In this document: positions 39,503-46,893 of the stretch, piece by piece
How positions within the stretch are numbered: position 1 is the first letter of the stretch
How the letters are laid out: every line of letters starts with the position of its first letter
Virus record (IMG/VR): IMGVR_UViG_3300017963_000014
Coordinates: 37,797-101,796 of that record
Origin: a virus
Reading direction: 5' to 3' (one strand)
Length of the DNA: 64,000 bases
Position numbers and translations under genes: made by a program
The notes under the pieces: model-generated
Databases searched by the model: none
Seen by the model: only the letters and a program-made list of their open reading frames with translations
What the model was told of the DNA's origin: nothing

Positions 39503-39910
39503 CTATACAGATACTTTACTACGTCTAAGCAGCCAGTCGCGGGAGCGGAGGAGTTCGACCCGGTACGCGGAATCCTTCGTATACCGGAGGTAGGCTAGCT
39601 CGAGGCGGCGTTCCCCGGTCCCGATAGACTCCGCGGAGGAGACCTCGTACTCCGCGTCGTCGAGCAGAAGAACGTCGCCCGGTCGGATCGACTCCGCCGG
39701 GACCGGCTCGAAGTTCACGGGGACCGGTTCGGGCGGCTTCTCGGGCTCCGGGACGCGCTCGAGCGCCTCTACCGGGAGCTCGGCGCCGCGGATAGCGCCG
39801 GAGACGTCGACGTAGTCGACGAAGGCGACGAGCCGCTCGACGGTTAGCCGCGGGCCGCCGGAGCGGAGGCGGACGACGTCGCCGGGCTCGAGTTCTGGCT
39901 TCTTAATCAT
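39503..39910 (-). CDS. RPGD-barrel protein, DUF2158-like start
   Basis: 135 aa. N-terminal LEPGDVVRLRSGGPRLTVER strongly resembles the DUF2158/YodC small barrel. The C-terminal ~62 residues form the shared module SIRPGDVLLLDDAEYEV ... RSRDWLLRRSKVSV, also found at the ends of the 205 and 640 aa proteins. Last gene of the module-sharing operon. Function unknown. Confidence 0.55.
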   Translation of the reverse strand: MIKKPELEPGDVVRLRSGGPRLTVERLVAFVDYVDVSGAIRGAELPVEALERVPEPEKPPEPVPVNFEPVPAESIRPGDVLLLDDAEYEVSSAESIGTGERRLELAYLRYTKDSAYRVELLRSRDWLLRRSKVSV

Positions 39911-39923
39911 CGGTAGCTCTCCT

Positions 39924-40541
39924 CTATACAGATACTCTCCGAACGCGGACGCGGTCGCGGAGTCCGAGTCGGATACGGGAGTTCCCGAGGTCGAGCTCGA
40001 GAGACCAGGTATCGGTCCGGGAGACCCGCTCGACGGTCTCCTCGCGGCCGGGGGCCCAGGCGATAGAGCCCGGGGGCTCGAGTAGGACGTCGCCCGGTCG
40101 GACCTCGGCCGCGGGGAGTTCGAGTTCCCGCGGTTCCCGCGTCTCCGCGAACGGGACTCGGAGCTCGCCGTTTCGGGCGAAGCCGAGCAGCAGCCGCCCG
40201 AGCTCGCCGGCTAGGGCGCGGTCGAGCGCGAGCTCGGGCGAGAGGTAGAGCCGGGGTTCGCCGGAGCTCTCCCGCTCGAGGTAGCAGGTATCGGCGGAGG
40301 CGTCCTCGAACTCGTAGCCCGAGCCGCCGTCCGAGCGCTCGCGGAGGGTCGGCTCGACCCGCCGGAGGTTCGCGACGTTCGCGGAGGTCAGGACCCGCTC
40401 GCTCCCGTCCCTCTCCTCGAGGACGGCGAGCTCGCGCCCGAGCGCCACCAGGCGGTAGCGGGTCCGCTCGGCGGCGGGGTCGCTCGACGGCGACTCGAGG
40501 AGGTCGCCCGGCTTCAGTTCGGTTCCGTCCCGGTCCCTCAT
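39924..40541 (-). CDS. RPGD/FED-module protein
   Basis: 205 aa from ATG at 40541, which overlaps the upstream stop. Three parts: ELKPGDLLESPSSDPAAERT barrel (8-60), the FED module YEFEDASADTCYLERESSGE ... LALDRALAGELGRLLLGFAR (about 75-135), and the C-terminal barrel EVRPGDVLLEPPGSIAW ... VRVRRVSV. Same order as in the 640 aa neighbour, so likely a duplicated relative. Confidence 0.52.
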   Translation of the reverse strand: MRDRDGTELKPGDLLESPSSDPAAERTRYRLVALGRELAVLEERDGSERVLTSANVANLRRVEPTLRERSDGGSGYEFEDASADTCYLERESSGEPRLYLSPELALDRALAGELGRLLLGFARNGELRVPFAETREPRELELPAAEVRPGDVLLEPPGSIAWAPGREETVERVSRTDTWSLELDLGNSRIRLGLRDRVRVRRVSV

Positions 40542-40816
40542 CGGTCTCCCTCCTTGGCGTCTAGGAGAACGCTTTCGCGGTCGAGCGCGGCGTCGAGCTC
40601 CGCCACCGTCCGATCGAGCGCATCCGCCATCGGACCGGCGAGTTCCTCGCAGGCGGACGATTGACCCCTCCACCTGTAATCATCGGCCTCGGCGACGCGA
40701 AATATCTCACGGGCGGTTACACCGCTACGCATGAGATCGAGAACGTCGCTAGACGTTCTCAGTTTGCCTAGCTCGATAGGTTTCGGCGCCCTCTCGCGGG
40801 CGTCCCGGTCCCTCAT
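40538..40816 (-). CDS. Small HTH-like helical protein
   Basis: 92 aa. Starts MRDRD like the next gene; TSSDVLDLMRSGVTAREIFR may be a helix-turn-helix. The gene is AT-richer than its neighbours and contains a perfect inverted repeat (40739-40760). Its two ends are copies of the same 30-base junction sequence, which suggests insertion or duplication. Confidence 0.48.
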   Translation of the reverse strand: MRDRDARERAPKPIELGKLRTSSDVLDLMRSGVTAREIFRVAEADDYRWRGQSSACEELAGPMADALDRTVAELDAALDRESVLLDAKEGDR

Positions 40817-42735
40817 CGGTCTCCCTCCTTCCGTACGGATACCCTCCTAACGGGGAGCGAGCCCGGGAGTCGCCAGCGCCCGGGGCGGTCCCGGAGCCGG
40901 AGGATAGACTCTCTCCCGTCGTCCGAGCGGCTCACCGAGTCGACCGCGACCGGTCCGTCCTCGCCGAGGTCGAGGCGGTCGTCCGGCCGGATCTCGCGCG
41001 CGGGGACCTCCTCCCCGTCCCCGGTAGAGGGGAAGCGGACCTCGACGCCGGCGGGGGCGGAGACGCCGAACTCCCCGTCCCCGGTCGGGGGGAAGCGGAG
41101 GCGACGGGCGCCCGAACTTCCGACCCGGGGACCGAAGGATAGACCCTCGCGGGTTAGGGTAAGCTCCGCGACCCCGATCTCCGGCCAGCCGGGGCGGACC
41201 TCCTCGGCAGTGACCCAGCGCCAGCCGTTCGCCTCGAGCCGCGCCTTCAGGAGCGAGAGCTCGCGCTCCCCGGCCCCGCGGAGGTCGAGCGCTAGGCTCT
41301 CCCCCTCCGCGAAGCCCTCGAAGCGCGGGAGGTCCTCGAGCGCGACCGGGGCGTCGTCCGGGGGTAAGTCGCCGGTCCAGGAGGCGTCGAGGAGCGCTCG
41401 GAGCCGGTCGAGTACGCCAGCCCGGGCGAGGGTCGCCCGGTCCGCGAGGATCGAGCGGAGCTCGGCGTAGACCCGCCTCAGCTCCGCGGAGACGGCGTCC
41501 GCGACCTCGACCGTGCTTCGACGCTCCGGGGCCCGTCCGGGGGTGTCGAGCGCGAGCTCGAGGTCGGGGTGTAGCTTAAGGAACACCGTATCTAGATCGC
41601 CTTCGACCTCGCGGATGCGGACCTCCCGGAGGTTCGGAGACGGGTGCCCGTAGAGCTCGTTCGAGACGACCGCGTGCGTCAGACCGTCGAGCCGGAGCAG
41701 GTCGCCCGGGACGAGGTCGCGGACGCGCTTACGCCCGCGGGGGATCCGGCCGCAGTCGCGGGAGGTCCGAAGGACCTCGAGCGCCGCCCCCTCGAGCCGC
41801 TTCCGGTCCTCCGCGCGGAGGAGACCGCCGTTCCCGGTCAGCGGGGAGAGGCGATAGCCGACCTCTCGGGCCAGCGAGAGGAGGTTCCCGAGCGCGTCGA
41901 GCGCGGCCCGCCCCTCGCCCGAGAGGTTCGCCGCGGGGACGAGCGCGCCGCCCTCGAGTACGAGACCGTCGACCTCTACCCGCTCGGACGGATCTACCCG
42001 ACCCTCGACTTCGTCCGGATCCGCGAGCTCTCCGGTCTCGGCCCAGCGGAGGAGAACTCGCGCGAATTTACGCGCGGTCTCCGGCGAGAGGTCGCGGAAG
42101 AAGTACTCGGAACCACCGGCGACGACCTCCGGTAGACCGAGACGAAGGTACGGTCGTTGCCTCCCGCGAAACCCCGCGTTCCCGCTCCGGAGCCGCATCG
42201 GGTCGCCCTCGATGTCCTCGAAGCGGAGCCCCCCTCCGTGCTCGTCTACCGTCGACTGGAAGTTCGCCGCGGAACCGGCGGGCTCGCCCTCGGGGGCCGG
42301 CTCCTCGCTCGGGGCGCCCCGAGGCTCCGGGACCGCGAGCGCGCCTCCCTCGCCCCAGGCGAGGACCGCCGCGCCGACCTCGCGCGCGAGGCGGCGGTCG
42401 AGGACGACGACCGGCGTCTCCCCGAGGACGTGGACCTGGAGTAGGTCCCGCTCCTCCCCCGGGAACTCCTTTAGGAACGCCGGGTCGCCCGCGGCGTCGG
42501 CGAAGTCGAGCGAGTCGCGGTGGATGTTCCGCCCCAACGGGTTCGCCCGGGCGAACTCCCCGCGCTCGAGTGCGACGTAGGAGACGGCGATCTCCGCACT
42601 CCCCCCGAACCGCCCGAGGAAGCCGTCCTCGCCGAGCGCGGTGACGCGGAGCGGGACTAGGTCCGAGGCGCGCTCGAGCCAATCGCCGACGGTTAACTCG
42701 CCGAACTTATCGATCTGCTTCGATTTATTTATCAT
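40813..42735 (-). CDS. Large modular protein with RPGD barrels and FED repeats
   Basis: 640 aa, clear AAGGAG site. N-terminal GELTVGDWLERASDLVPLRV; FED module twice (LDFADAAGDPAFLKEFPGEE ... VVVLDRRLAREVGAAVLAWG near 75-135; LRFEDIEGDPMRLRS ... ARKFARVLLRWAETGEL near 170-240); a central DLVPGDLLRLDGLTHAVVSN barrel (~355); helical region; terminal REIRPDDRLDLGEDGPVAV ... PVRRVSV barrel. No catalytic motif is evident; probably a scaffold or binding protein. Confidence 0.5.
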   Translation of the reverse strand: MINKSKQIDKFGELTVGDWLERASDLVPLRVTALGEDGFLGRFGGSAEIAVSYVALERGEFARANPLGRNIHRDSLDFADAAGDPAFLKEFPGEERDLLQVHVLGETPVVVLDRRLAREVGAAVLAWGEGGALAVPEPRGAPSEEPAPEGEPAGSAANFQSTVDEHGGGLRFEDIEGDPMRLRSGNAGFRGRQRPYLRLGLPEVVAGGSEYFFRDLSPETARKFARVLLRWAETGELADPDEVEGRVDPSERVEVDGLVLEGGALVPAANLSGEGRAALDALGNLLSLAREVGYRLSPLTGNGGLLRAEDRKRLEGAALEVLRTSRDCGRIPRGRKRVRDLVPGDLLRLDGLTHAVVSNELYGHPSPNLREVRIREVEGDLDTVFLKLHPDLELALDTPGRAPERRSTVEVADAVSAELRRVYAELRSILADRATLARAGVLDRLRALLDASWTGDLPPDDAPVALEDLPRFEGFAEGESLALDLRGAGERELSLLKARLEANGWRWVTAEEVRPGWPEIGVAELTLTREGLSFGPRVGSSGARRLRFPPTGDGEFGVSAPAGVEVRFPSTGDGEEVPAREIRPDDRLDLGEDGPVAVDSVSRSDDGRESILRLRDRPGRWRLPGSLPVRRVSVRKEGDR

Positions 42736-42747
42736 CTTTTCTTCTCC

Positions 42748-43359
42748 TTAGCAGCCGGCGAAGAAGGCGCCGAAGAATAGTAGCGAGCCGAAGGCGGAGA
42801 GCGCGAAGACCGCATAGAACACCGCCCGCGCGAGATCCCCGCCGTACCTCGGGTCCTCCCGAAGCGGAGGCGGCTCGGGTAACTTCCTCTCGGCCGCCTC
42901 CTTAGCCGCGCGCAGCTTCCCCGCGTGAATCGCCTCCTCCGCCTCCCTTAGCGCCTCCGAGAGCGCGTTACCCGCGTCCGGCCCGCGGTAGACGCCCCCG
43001 CCGCCGGTGAGCGCGGGCTCGAGATCCCGGAGCCTCCGAACGAGCTTAGAGAGCGCCTCGCCCGCTCCCGAAGGATTCGGTAAGGGAGGTCGGATCGGAA
43101 GCCCGGTCGCCTCTAACGAGGGCGTACCGTTCGGGAGTAGCTCCCCCCTCGATTCGAGGTACCGGGCGAGGGCCCAGAGGTCGCAGAGCTCGCGCTCGAC
43201 GCTAGAGCCCGGTCTCCGCCCGTCCTCCGCCCGGCGCCAGACGGTACCGGAGCCGAAGTATCGGTATAGTCTGTCGTCTCGGGTATCGAAGACCTCGAGC
43301 TCGCAGCTCCCGGAGCGCGCGCCCTTCGCGCGGACGAGGCGGAGGGGTCGTTCGCTCAT
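42748..43359 (-). CDS. C-terminally membrane-anchored protein
   Basis: 203 aa. Beta-rich N-terminus (CELEVFDTRDDRLYRYFGSG), helical middle, and a C-terminal transmembrane helix (AVFYAVFALSAFGSLLFFGA) ending AGC. Tail-anchored topology with the bulk in the cytoplasm. Overlaps the upstream gene by ATGA. Unknown function. Confidence 0.5.
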   Translation of the reverse strand: MSERPLRLVRAKGARSGSCELEVFDTRDDRLYRYFGSGTVWRRAEDGRRPGSSVERELCDLWALARYLESRGELLPNGTPSLEATGLPIRPPLPNPSGAGEALSKLVRRLRDLEPALTGGGGVYRGPDAGNALSEALREAEEAIHAGKLRAAKEAAERKLPEPPPLREDPRYGGDLARAVFYAVFALSAFGSLLFFGAFFAGC

Positions 43360-43841
43360 AAGGGAACTCCCTCCCTCGACGCGGCGAGGACCCGCTCGAG
43401 TCGCTCCCTTAGCGTCCGCTCGAGCCGATCGAGTAGCTCGCGATCCCCGAGCGAGGCCTCGAGCGCGAGCGCGTGGATCTCCGCCGCCGTCGCCGGCCCG
43501 AACTCGCTCAGGATAGGGGGGACGAGCTCGCGGGCGACCCAGGCGTCGCCGGAGATATCTAGGATAGCGTCGAAGCGCCTCCCCGCGAGCCGCTCCGCGA
43601 GCCGTCCCGGGGGGTCCGCGCGGAAGTGCTCGACCTCCGACCCGTTCGCGAACCGGAGCTTCGTCCCCGAGCCGCCCTCGATCGTCGCCGGGACCGCGCG
43701 ACCGAGCCGCGCGCAGGTCGACTCGTACTCCTCGAGCAGGTACCGGGGGTTCGGGAAGATCGCCGCGAGCCGGAGCCCGGGGACCCGCGTAGCGAGGCGG
43801 ATCAGCTCCTCGAGGCTGTCGGGGAGGCGGGGGTAGCTCAC
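43356..43841 (-). CDS. Unknown protein, faint ATPase-like core
   Basis: 161 aa from GTG at 43841 (GTGA overlap). GTKLRFANGSEVEHFRADPP followed by GRRFDAILDISGDAWV recalls the 'NGS ... GxxFDxxxxDE' region of terminase and helicase ATPases, but no Walker A is present and the usual DE is DI, so any ATPase activity is unlikely. Could be a remnant or a coincidence. Confidence 0.42.
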   Translation of the reverse strand: MSYPRLPDSLEELIRLATRVPGLRLAAIFPNPRYLLEEYESTCARLGRAVPATIEGGSGTKLRFANGSEVEHFRADPPGRLAERLAGRRFDAILDISGDAWVARELVPPILSEFGPATAAEIHALALEASLGDRELLDRLERTLRERLERVLAASREGVPL

Positions 43842-45304
43842 TTCGACCCCCCGGTGCCCGCGCCCGCGGGGGGCTCGAGGTAGAGGACCGCCTTCGGCGC
43901 GAGCTTCAGGGAGAGGGGGTTCGCGTCGGGGTCGAGGACCCGCCCGGAGGCGTCCCGGATCTCGTACGCGGCGGAGAGCGGCTCGGAGGCCCCGAGCTCC
44001 CGGAGCGCGCACTCGCGGAAGCGCGCGAGCGGCTCGCCAAGGCCCCCGAGGACCTCGACGATCGAGCCCTTGAGTTCGTCTCGCCCGCTCGGGAAGTAGT
44101 TCCGCGGGAGGTCGGCGACGACGCGGAGTAAGATCGGGTCCGTCCGCGGAGGGTCGCCCTCGTCCGCGAGACCCTCTAGTGAGCCTAACTTCCGCTCCTC
44201 CCTCGAGGGTTCCGCGAGCCCGTCGACGGGTTCCCCCGGCTCGACCGCGTTCTCGAGGAGCGCCTTCGCCTCGGGGAGCGTCCAGGGGGTTCCGTCCTCC
44301 TTAACGAGGGGAACGCCGAGGATCTCGAGCTCGCCGTTAGCCGGCTCTAGGGTATCGCCCGCGAGTCGACGGGCGACGCGGAGGAAGCGGAGTACGTTCG
44401 CGGGGGTACACTTTAGCCGCCGCGAAGAGATAACGGGCTTAGGAAGTAACGGAGAGTCGCTCGAGATCGAGATTCCCCCGATCTCTCCGTTCCGAACGCG
44501 CTCGTAGGTCTCGGCGTCGACCTCGACCTCGAGGCGAAGGACGTCCTCGCGACCGGCCTCCGACGGTATCCTCCGGGACTCCGAAACTTTCAGAATCTTC
44601 AGTAAGTCCGGTGCATTCGGGTCGGATGGAACGAGCCGAACCTCGCTCGAGAGGGACGAGGTATCGAGAACTCGATCGTCGCTCGGCTCCGGCGGGACCG
44701 GGAGCTCCGAGCGGAGCTTCTCGAGCGCGGCGAGCCCGTCGGCGGCGCAGTCGAGGGCGACGACCCAGCGGCGGCCGTCCCAGCGGCGGTCGCGCTTCGG
44801 GTCTAGGTACCAGAACTCGTCGCCCGCGCGCCCGAGCTCCGGCGGTCGGTCCGGGTGAGTCGTGTTTATCAGGTAGTTCGCGACCTTCGAGACCCGCCGG
44901 CGGTCGACGTCCGGTAGCGCGGTGTAGAGGTCGGCGTAGGTTACGCCCCGGAGCCGCTCGCCCGCGTCGTTCCCGGTCTCGCGCGCCTCGCGCGCTACGC
45001 GGAGTAGGGCCTCGCGGATCTCGGCGAACTCCCAGACCCCGATTTGAGACCCCTCGGATTCGAGGTCGAGCTCGACCTCCCGCGGGAGCGGCTCGAGGAC
45101 GTCCTCGACGTCCCGTTCGACGTAGGGGGCGAGCTCGTCGACCCCCCGGTTCGCCCGGCGGGTTAGCTCGCCCGCGATCCAGGCGTCGGACTCGAGGTAG
45201 TCGCCGCGGACGGTTACGGCGCGGATCCGGCCCTCGGTCGCGCCGGGGGCGCGGACGGAGGCGGTTAGGGTCAGGGTCAGCTCGTAGCGGCGGTCGCTAC
45301 CCAT
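43838..45304 (-). CDS. Large unknown protein of accessory block
   Basis: 488 aa from ATG at 45304, overlapping the upstream gene by eight bases. A beta-rich N-terminus; RGVTYADLYTALPDVDRRRV SKVANYLINT reads as a winged-helix-like segment (about 115-150) followed by FWYLDPKRDRRWDGRRWV. Later beta/helical parts carry LKLAPKAVLYLEPPAGAGTG at the end. No family. Possibly DNA-binding. Confidence 0.48.
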   Translation of the reverse strand: MGSDRRYELTLTLTASVRAPGATEGRIRAVTVRGDYLESDAWIAGELTRRANRGVDELAPYVERDVEDVLEPLPREVELDLESEGSQIGVWEFAEIREALLRVAREARETGNDAGERLRGVTYADLYTALPDVDRRRVSKVANYLINTTHPDRPPELGRAGDEFWYLDPKRDRRWDGRRWVVALDCAADGLAALEKLRSELPVPPEPSDDRVLDTSSLSSEVRLVPSDPNAPDLLKILKVSESRRIPSEAGREDVLRLEVEVDAETYERVRNGEIGGISISSDSPLLPKPVISSRRLKCTPANVLRFLRVARRLAGDTLEPANGELEILGVPLVKEDGTPWTLPEAKALLENAVEPGEPVDGLAEPSREERKLGSLEGLADEGDPPRTDPILLRVVADLPRNYFPSGRDELKGSIVEVLGGLGEPLARFRECALRELGASEPLSAAYEIRDASGRVLDPDANPLSLKLAPKAVLYLEPPAGAGTGGSK

Positions 45305-45740
45305 CCCGTTCCTCCTCGAGCGGCTCCGCGCGTATCCCCCAGGTGAACGTCCTCCCCCGTCCCCTCGTAGGGTACGGGAGCGATCTCGCCCGTCTCCACC
45401 CCTCGGAGCGGTCCCCGCCCTCCGGCGACTCGAGCCGGAAGACGTCGCCCGGGCGGAGGTCCTCGAAGTCGACCTCGCGCTCCCCCGGGGCGCCTGTCTC
45501 CTTCGAGACGCCCTCGGTCCGAACGAAAACCCGGACCGCCGGGAGGTCCTCGGGGAGGGGGTCCCAGCGGTGCCCGGGGTCCTCGACGAAGACCGCGGAG
45601 GTAGGCAGGGAGACGACCCAGCCCCCGGGGACGCGGAGGCGGGCGAAGTCGTCGAAGCGCTCGAGCGCGGCGGGTAGGATAAAGCTACCCTCGTCGGACT
45701 CCTTCTCCGATATCGGAATCTCGTTATCAATCTCTCTCAT
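45297..45740 (-). CDS. RPGD-motif protein
   Basis: 147 aa. Beta-rich; LPTSAVFVEDPGHRWDPLPE, then VDFEDLRPGDVFRLESPEGG, the same RPGD barrel entry as in the proteins at 39.5-42.7 kb. It has no FED module or RRVSV end. Function unknown. Confidence 0.48.
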   Translation of the reverse strand: MREIDNEIPISEKESDEGSFILPAALERFDDFARLRVPGGWVVSLPTSAVFVEDPGHRWDPLPEDLPAVRVFVRTEGVSKETGAPGEREVDFEDLRPGDVFRLESPEGGDRSEGWRRARSLPYPTRGRGRTFTWGIRAEPLEEERDG

Positions 45741-45936
45741 CCCGTCTCCTTCGTCTTCGCGCCCGGCGCCCGGCGGGGCAGCGGAGGCAGCGGTCGTAGA
45801 GCTCGACCGGCGTCAGGCCCGGGGGCGCGCCGGCGGGGCACGCCTCGGTACTCCGGAAGTCCGCGCCGGCGCCGCCCGAGACCGCGACGCGGCGCCCGCA
45901 GTGTACCCACATCCGGTCGGTCGCGGCTCGGGTCAT
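45727..45936 (-). CDS. Small Cys/His protein
   Basis: 69 aa. His/Cys residues in WVHCGRR, ACPAG and DRCLRCPAGRRARRRRR suggest a zinc-binding knuckle followed by a very basic tail, consistent with nucleic acid binding. Similar 'CGR...C..RC..C' small proteins are common in actinobacterial phages; inference. Confidence 0.48.
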   Translation of the reverse strand: MTRAATDRMWVHCGRRVAVSGGAGADFRSTEACPAGAPPGLTPVELYDRCLRCPAGRRARRRRRRDERD

Positions 45937-45946
45937 CTACCCCGTT

Positions 45947-46612
45947 CTATCCGTCTATGAGCTTCCGAAGCGACCTCCTCGCCCGCTCCCGGGTGAACCG
46001 CTCGACCTCCCGCTCCGCGGCCCGGCGGAGGTCCCGAACGGCCCAGGGGCAGGCGAAGCCGTAGGCGCGGCCGCGGAGGAGCCGCCCGAAGGTCTCCGCG
46101 CGCAGGCGGACGTACGCCGGGGTCAGCGAACCGTCGGCGAGCCCCGCGCGCCAGGCGGTAACCTCGGCGTCCCTCTCCAAATAGTAGCGCCCGAGCGCGA
46201 GCCCGAGCGGGAGCGGGAGCCCGAGGACGTAGACGACCGCGTAGGGGAGGACCCCGACGACGGCGCGGACCCGCCGCCCGAGGAGCCCGAGGGGGAGCCA
46301 GCCGAGGACGGGGACGAGGTAGCCGAAGGCGACGAACTGCGTAACGTGCCGGAGCTCGTGCCGGAGCCAGCGAAACCCGATCGAGGCGGCCCTAGGGGGG
46401 AAGCCGACCCAGATCGCGACGCCCGAGGCGAAGTCCTCGAGGAAGCGCCGGAGCGGGACCAGGGCGGCGAGGACGCCGAGCGAGAGGACGGCGCCGACCC
46501 ACCAGAGGGCGCGCCAACCGGGGGCGTCCTTCGACCCGAGGACCGCCGCGGGCTCGACCGACTCGGCGAGCGCCTCGTACTTGAGCTTATCGTCTAGCCA
46601 GGACCTAGTCAT
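45947..46612 (-). CDS. Membrane protein with HExxH zincin motif
   Basis: 221 aa. HELRH at residues 85-89 within LRHELRHVTQFVAFGYLVPV gives the HExxH zinc metallopeptidase motif with the 'HVTQF' continuation of DUF4157-type proteins. A second acidic site, YYLERDAEVTAW (Glu146/150), could supply the third ligand. Hydrophobic segments near 38-54, 95-112 and 117-140 place it in the membrane. Substrate unknown. Confidence 0.58.
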   Translation of the reverse strand: MTRSWLDDKLKYEALAESVEPAAVLGSKDAPGWRALWWVGAVLSLGVLAALVPLRRFLEDFASGVAIWVGFPPRAASIGFRWLRHELRHVTQFVAFGYLVPVLGWLPLGLLGRRVRAVVGVLPYAVVYVLGLPLPLGLALGRYYLERDAEVTAWRAGLADGSLTPAYVRLRAETFGRLLRGRAYGFACPWAVRDLRRAAEREVERFTRERARRSLRKLIDG

Positions 46613-46893
46613 ACTTGCCTCCGAGGGTTCCGCGAGAACCGGCGGTAACGGCGGGGGAACGCGAGGATCTCCGCGATCCGGACCCGCTCCTCGACGTCTG
46701 CGGTACCTAACTTCTCGTCGACGGTGATCTCGGCGAAGCGAGACTCCGCCCCGCGCTGAAACTCGACCGCGAGGAGGTACGTCCGCTTGTAGAGGTCGTA
46801 CTCGAGCCCGTAGAGTATCGCGCGGGAGAACCCGCAGCGGTCGAGGATCGCCTCGACCTTCGTCCTCCGCGGGTCCACGAAGGTATCTGTCAT
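46609..46893 (-). CDS. Small alpha/beta protein
   Basis: 94 aa (MTDTFVDPRRTKVEAILDRC, YLLAVEFQRGAESRFAEITV). Mixed alpha/beta, no family. ATGA overlaps on both sides tie it to the metallopeptidase-like gene and the 350 aa gene. Confidence 0.48.
   Translation of the reverse strand: MTDTFVDPRRTKVEAILDRCGFSRAILYGLEYDLYKRTYLLAVEFQRGAESRFAEITVDEKLGTADVEERVRIAEILAFPRRYRRFSRNPRRQV

Noticed and set aside
39056-39598. 180-codon plus-strand frame across the tandem hairpins
   Set aside because: Low-complexity translation that runs through both hairpins and antisense into the 135 aa gene; no start signal.
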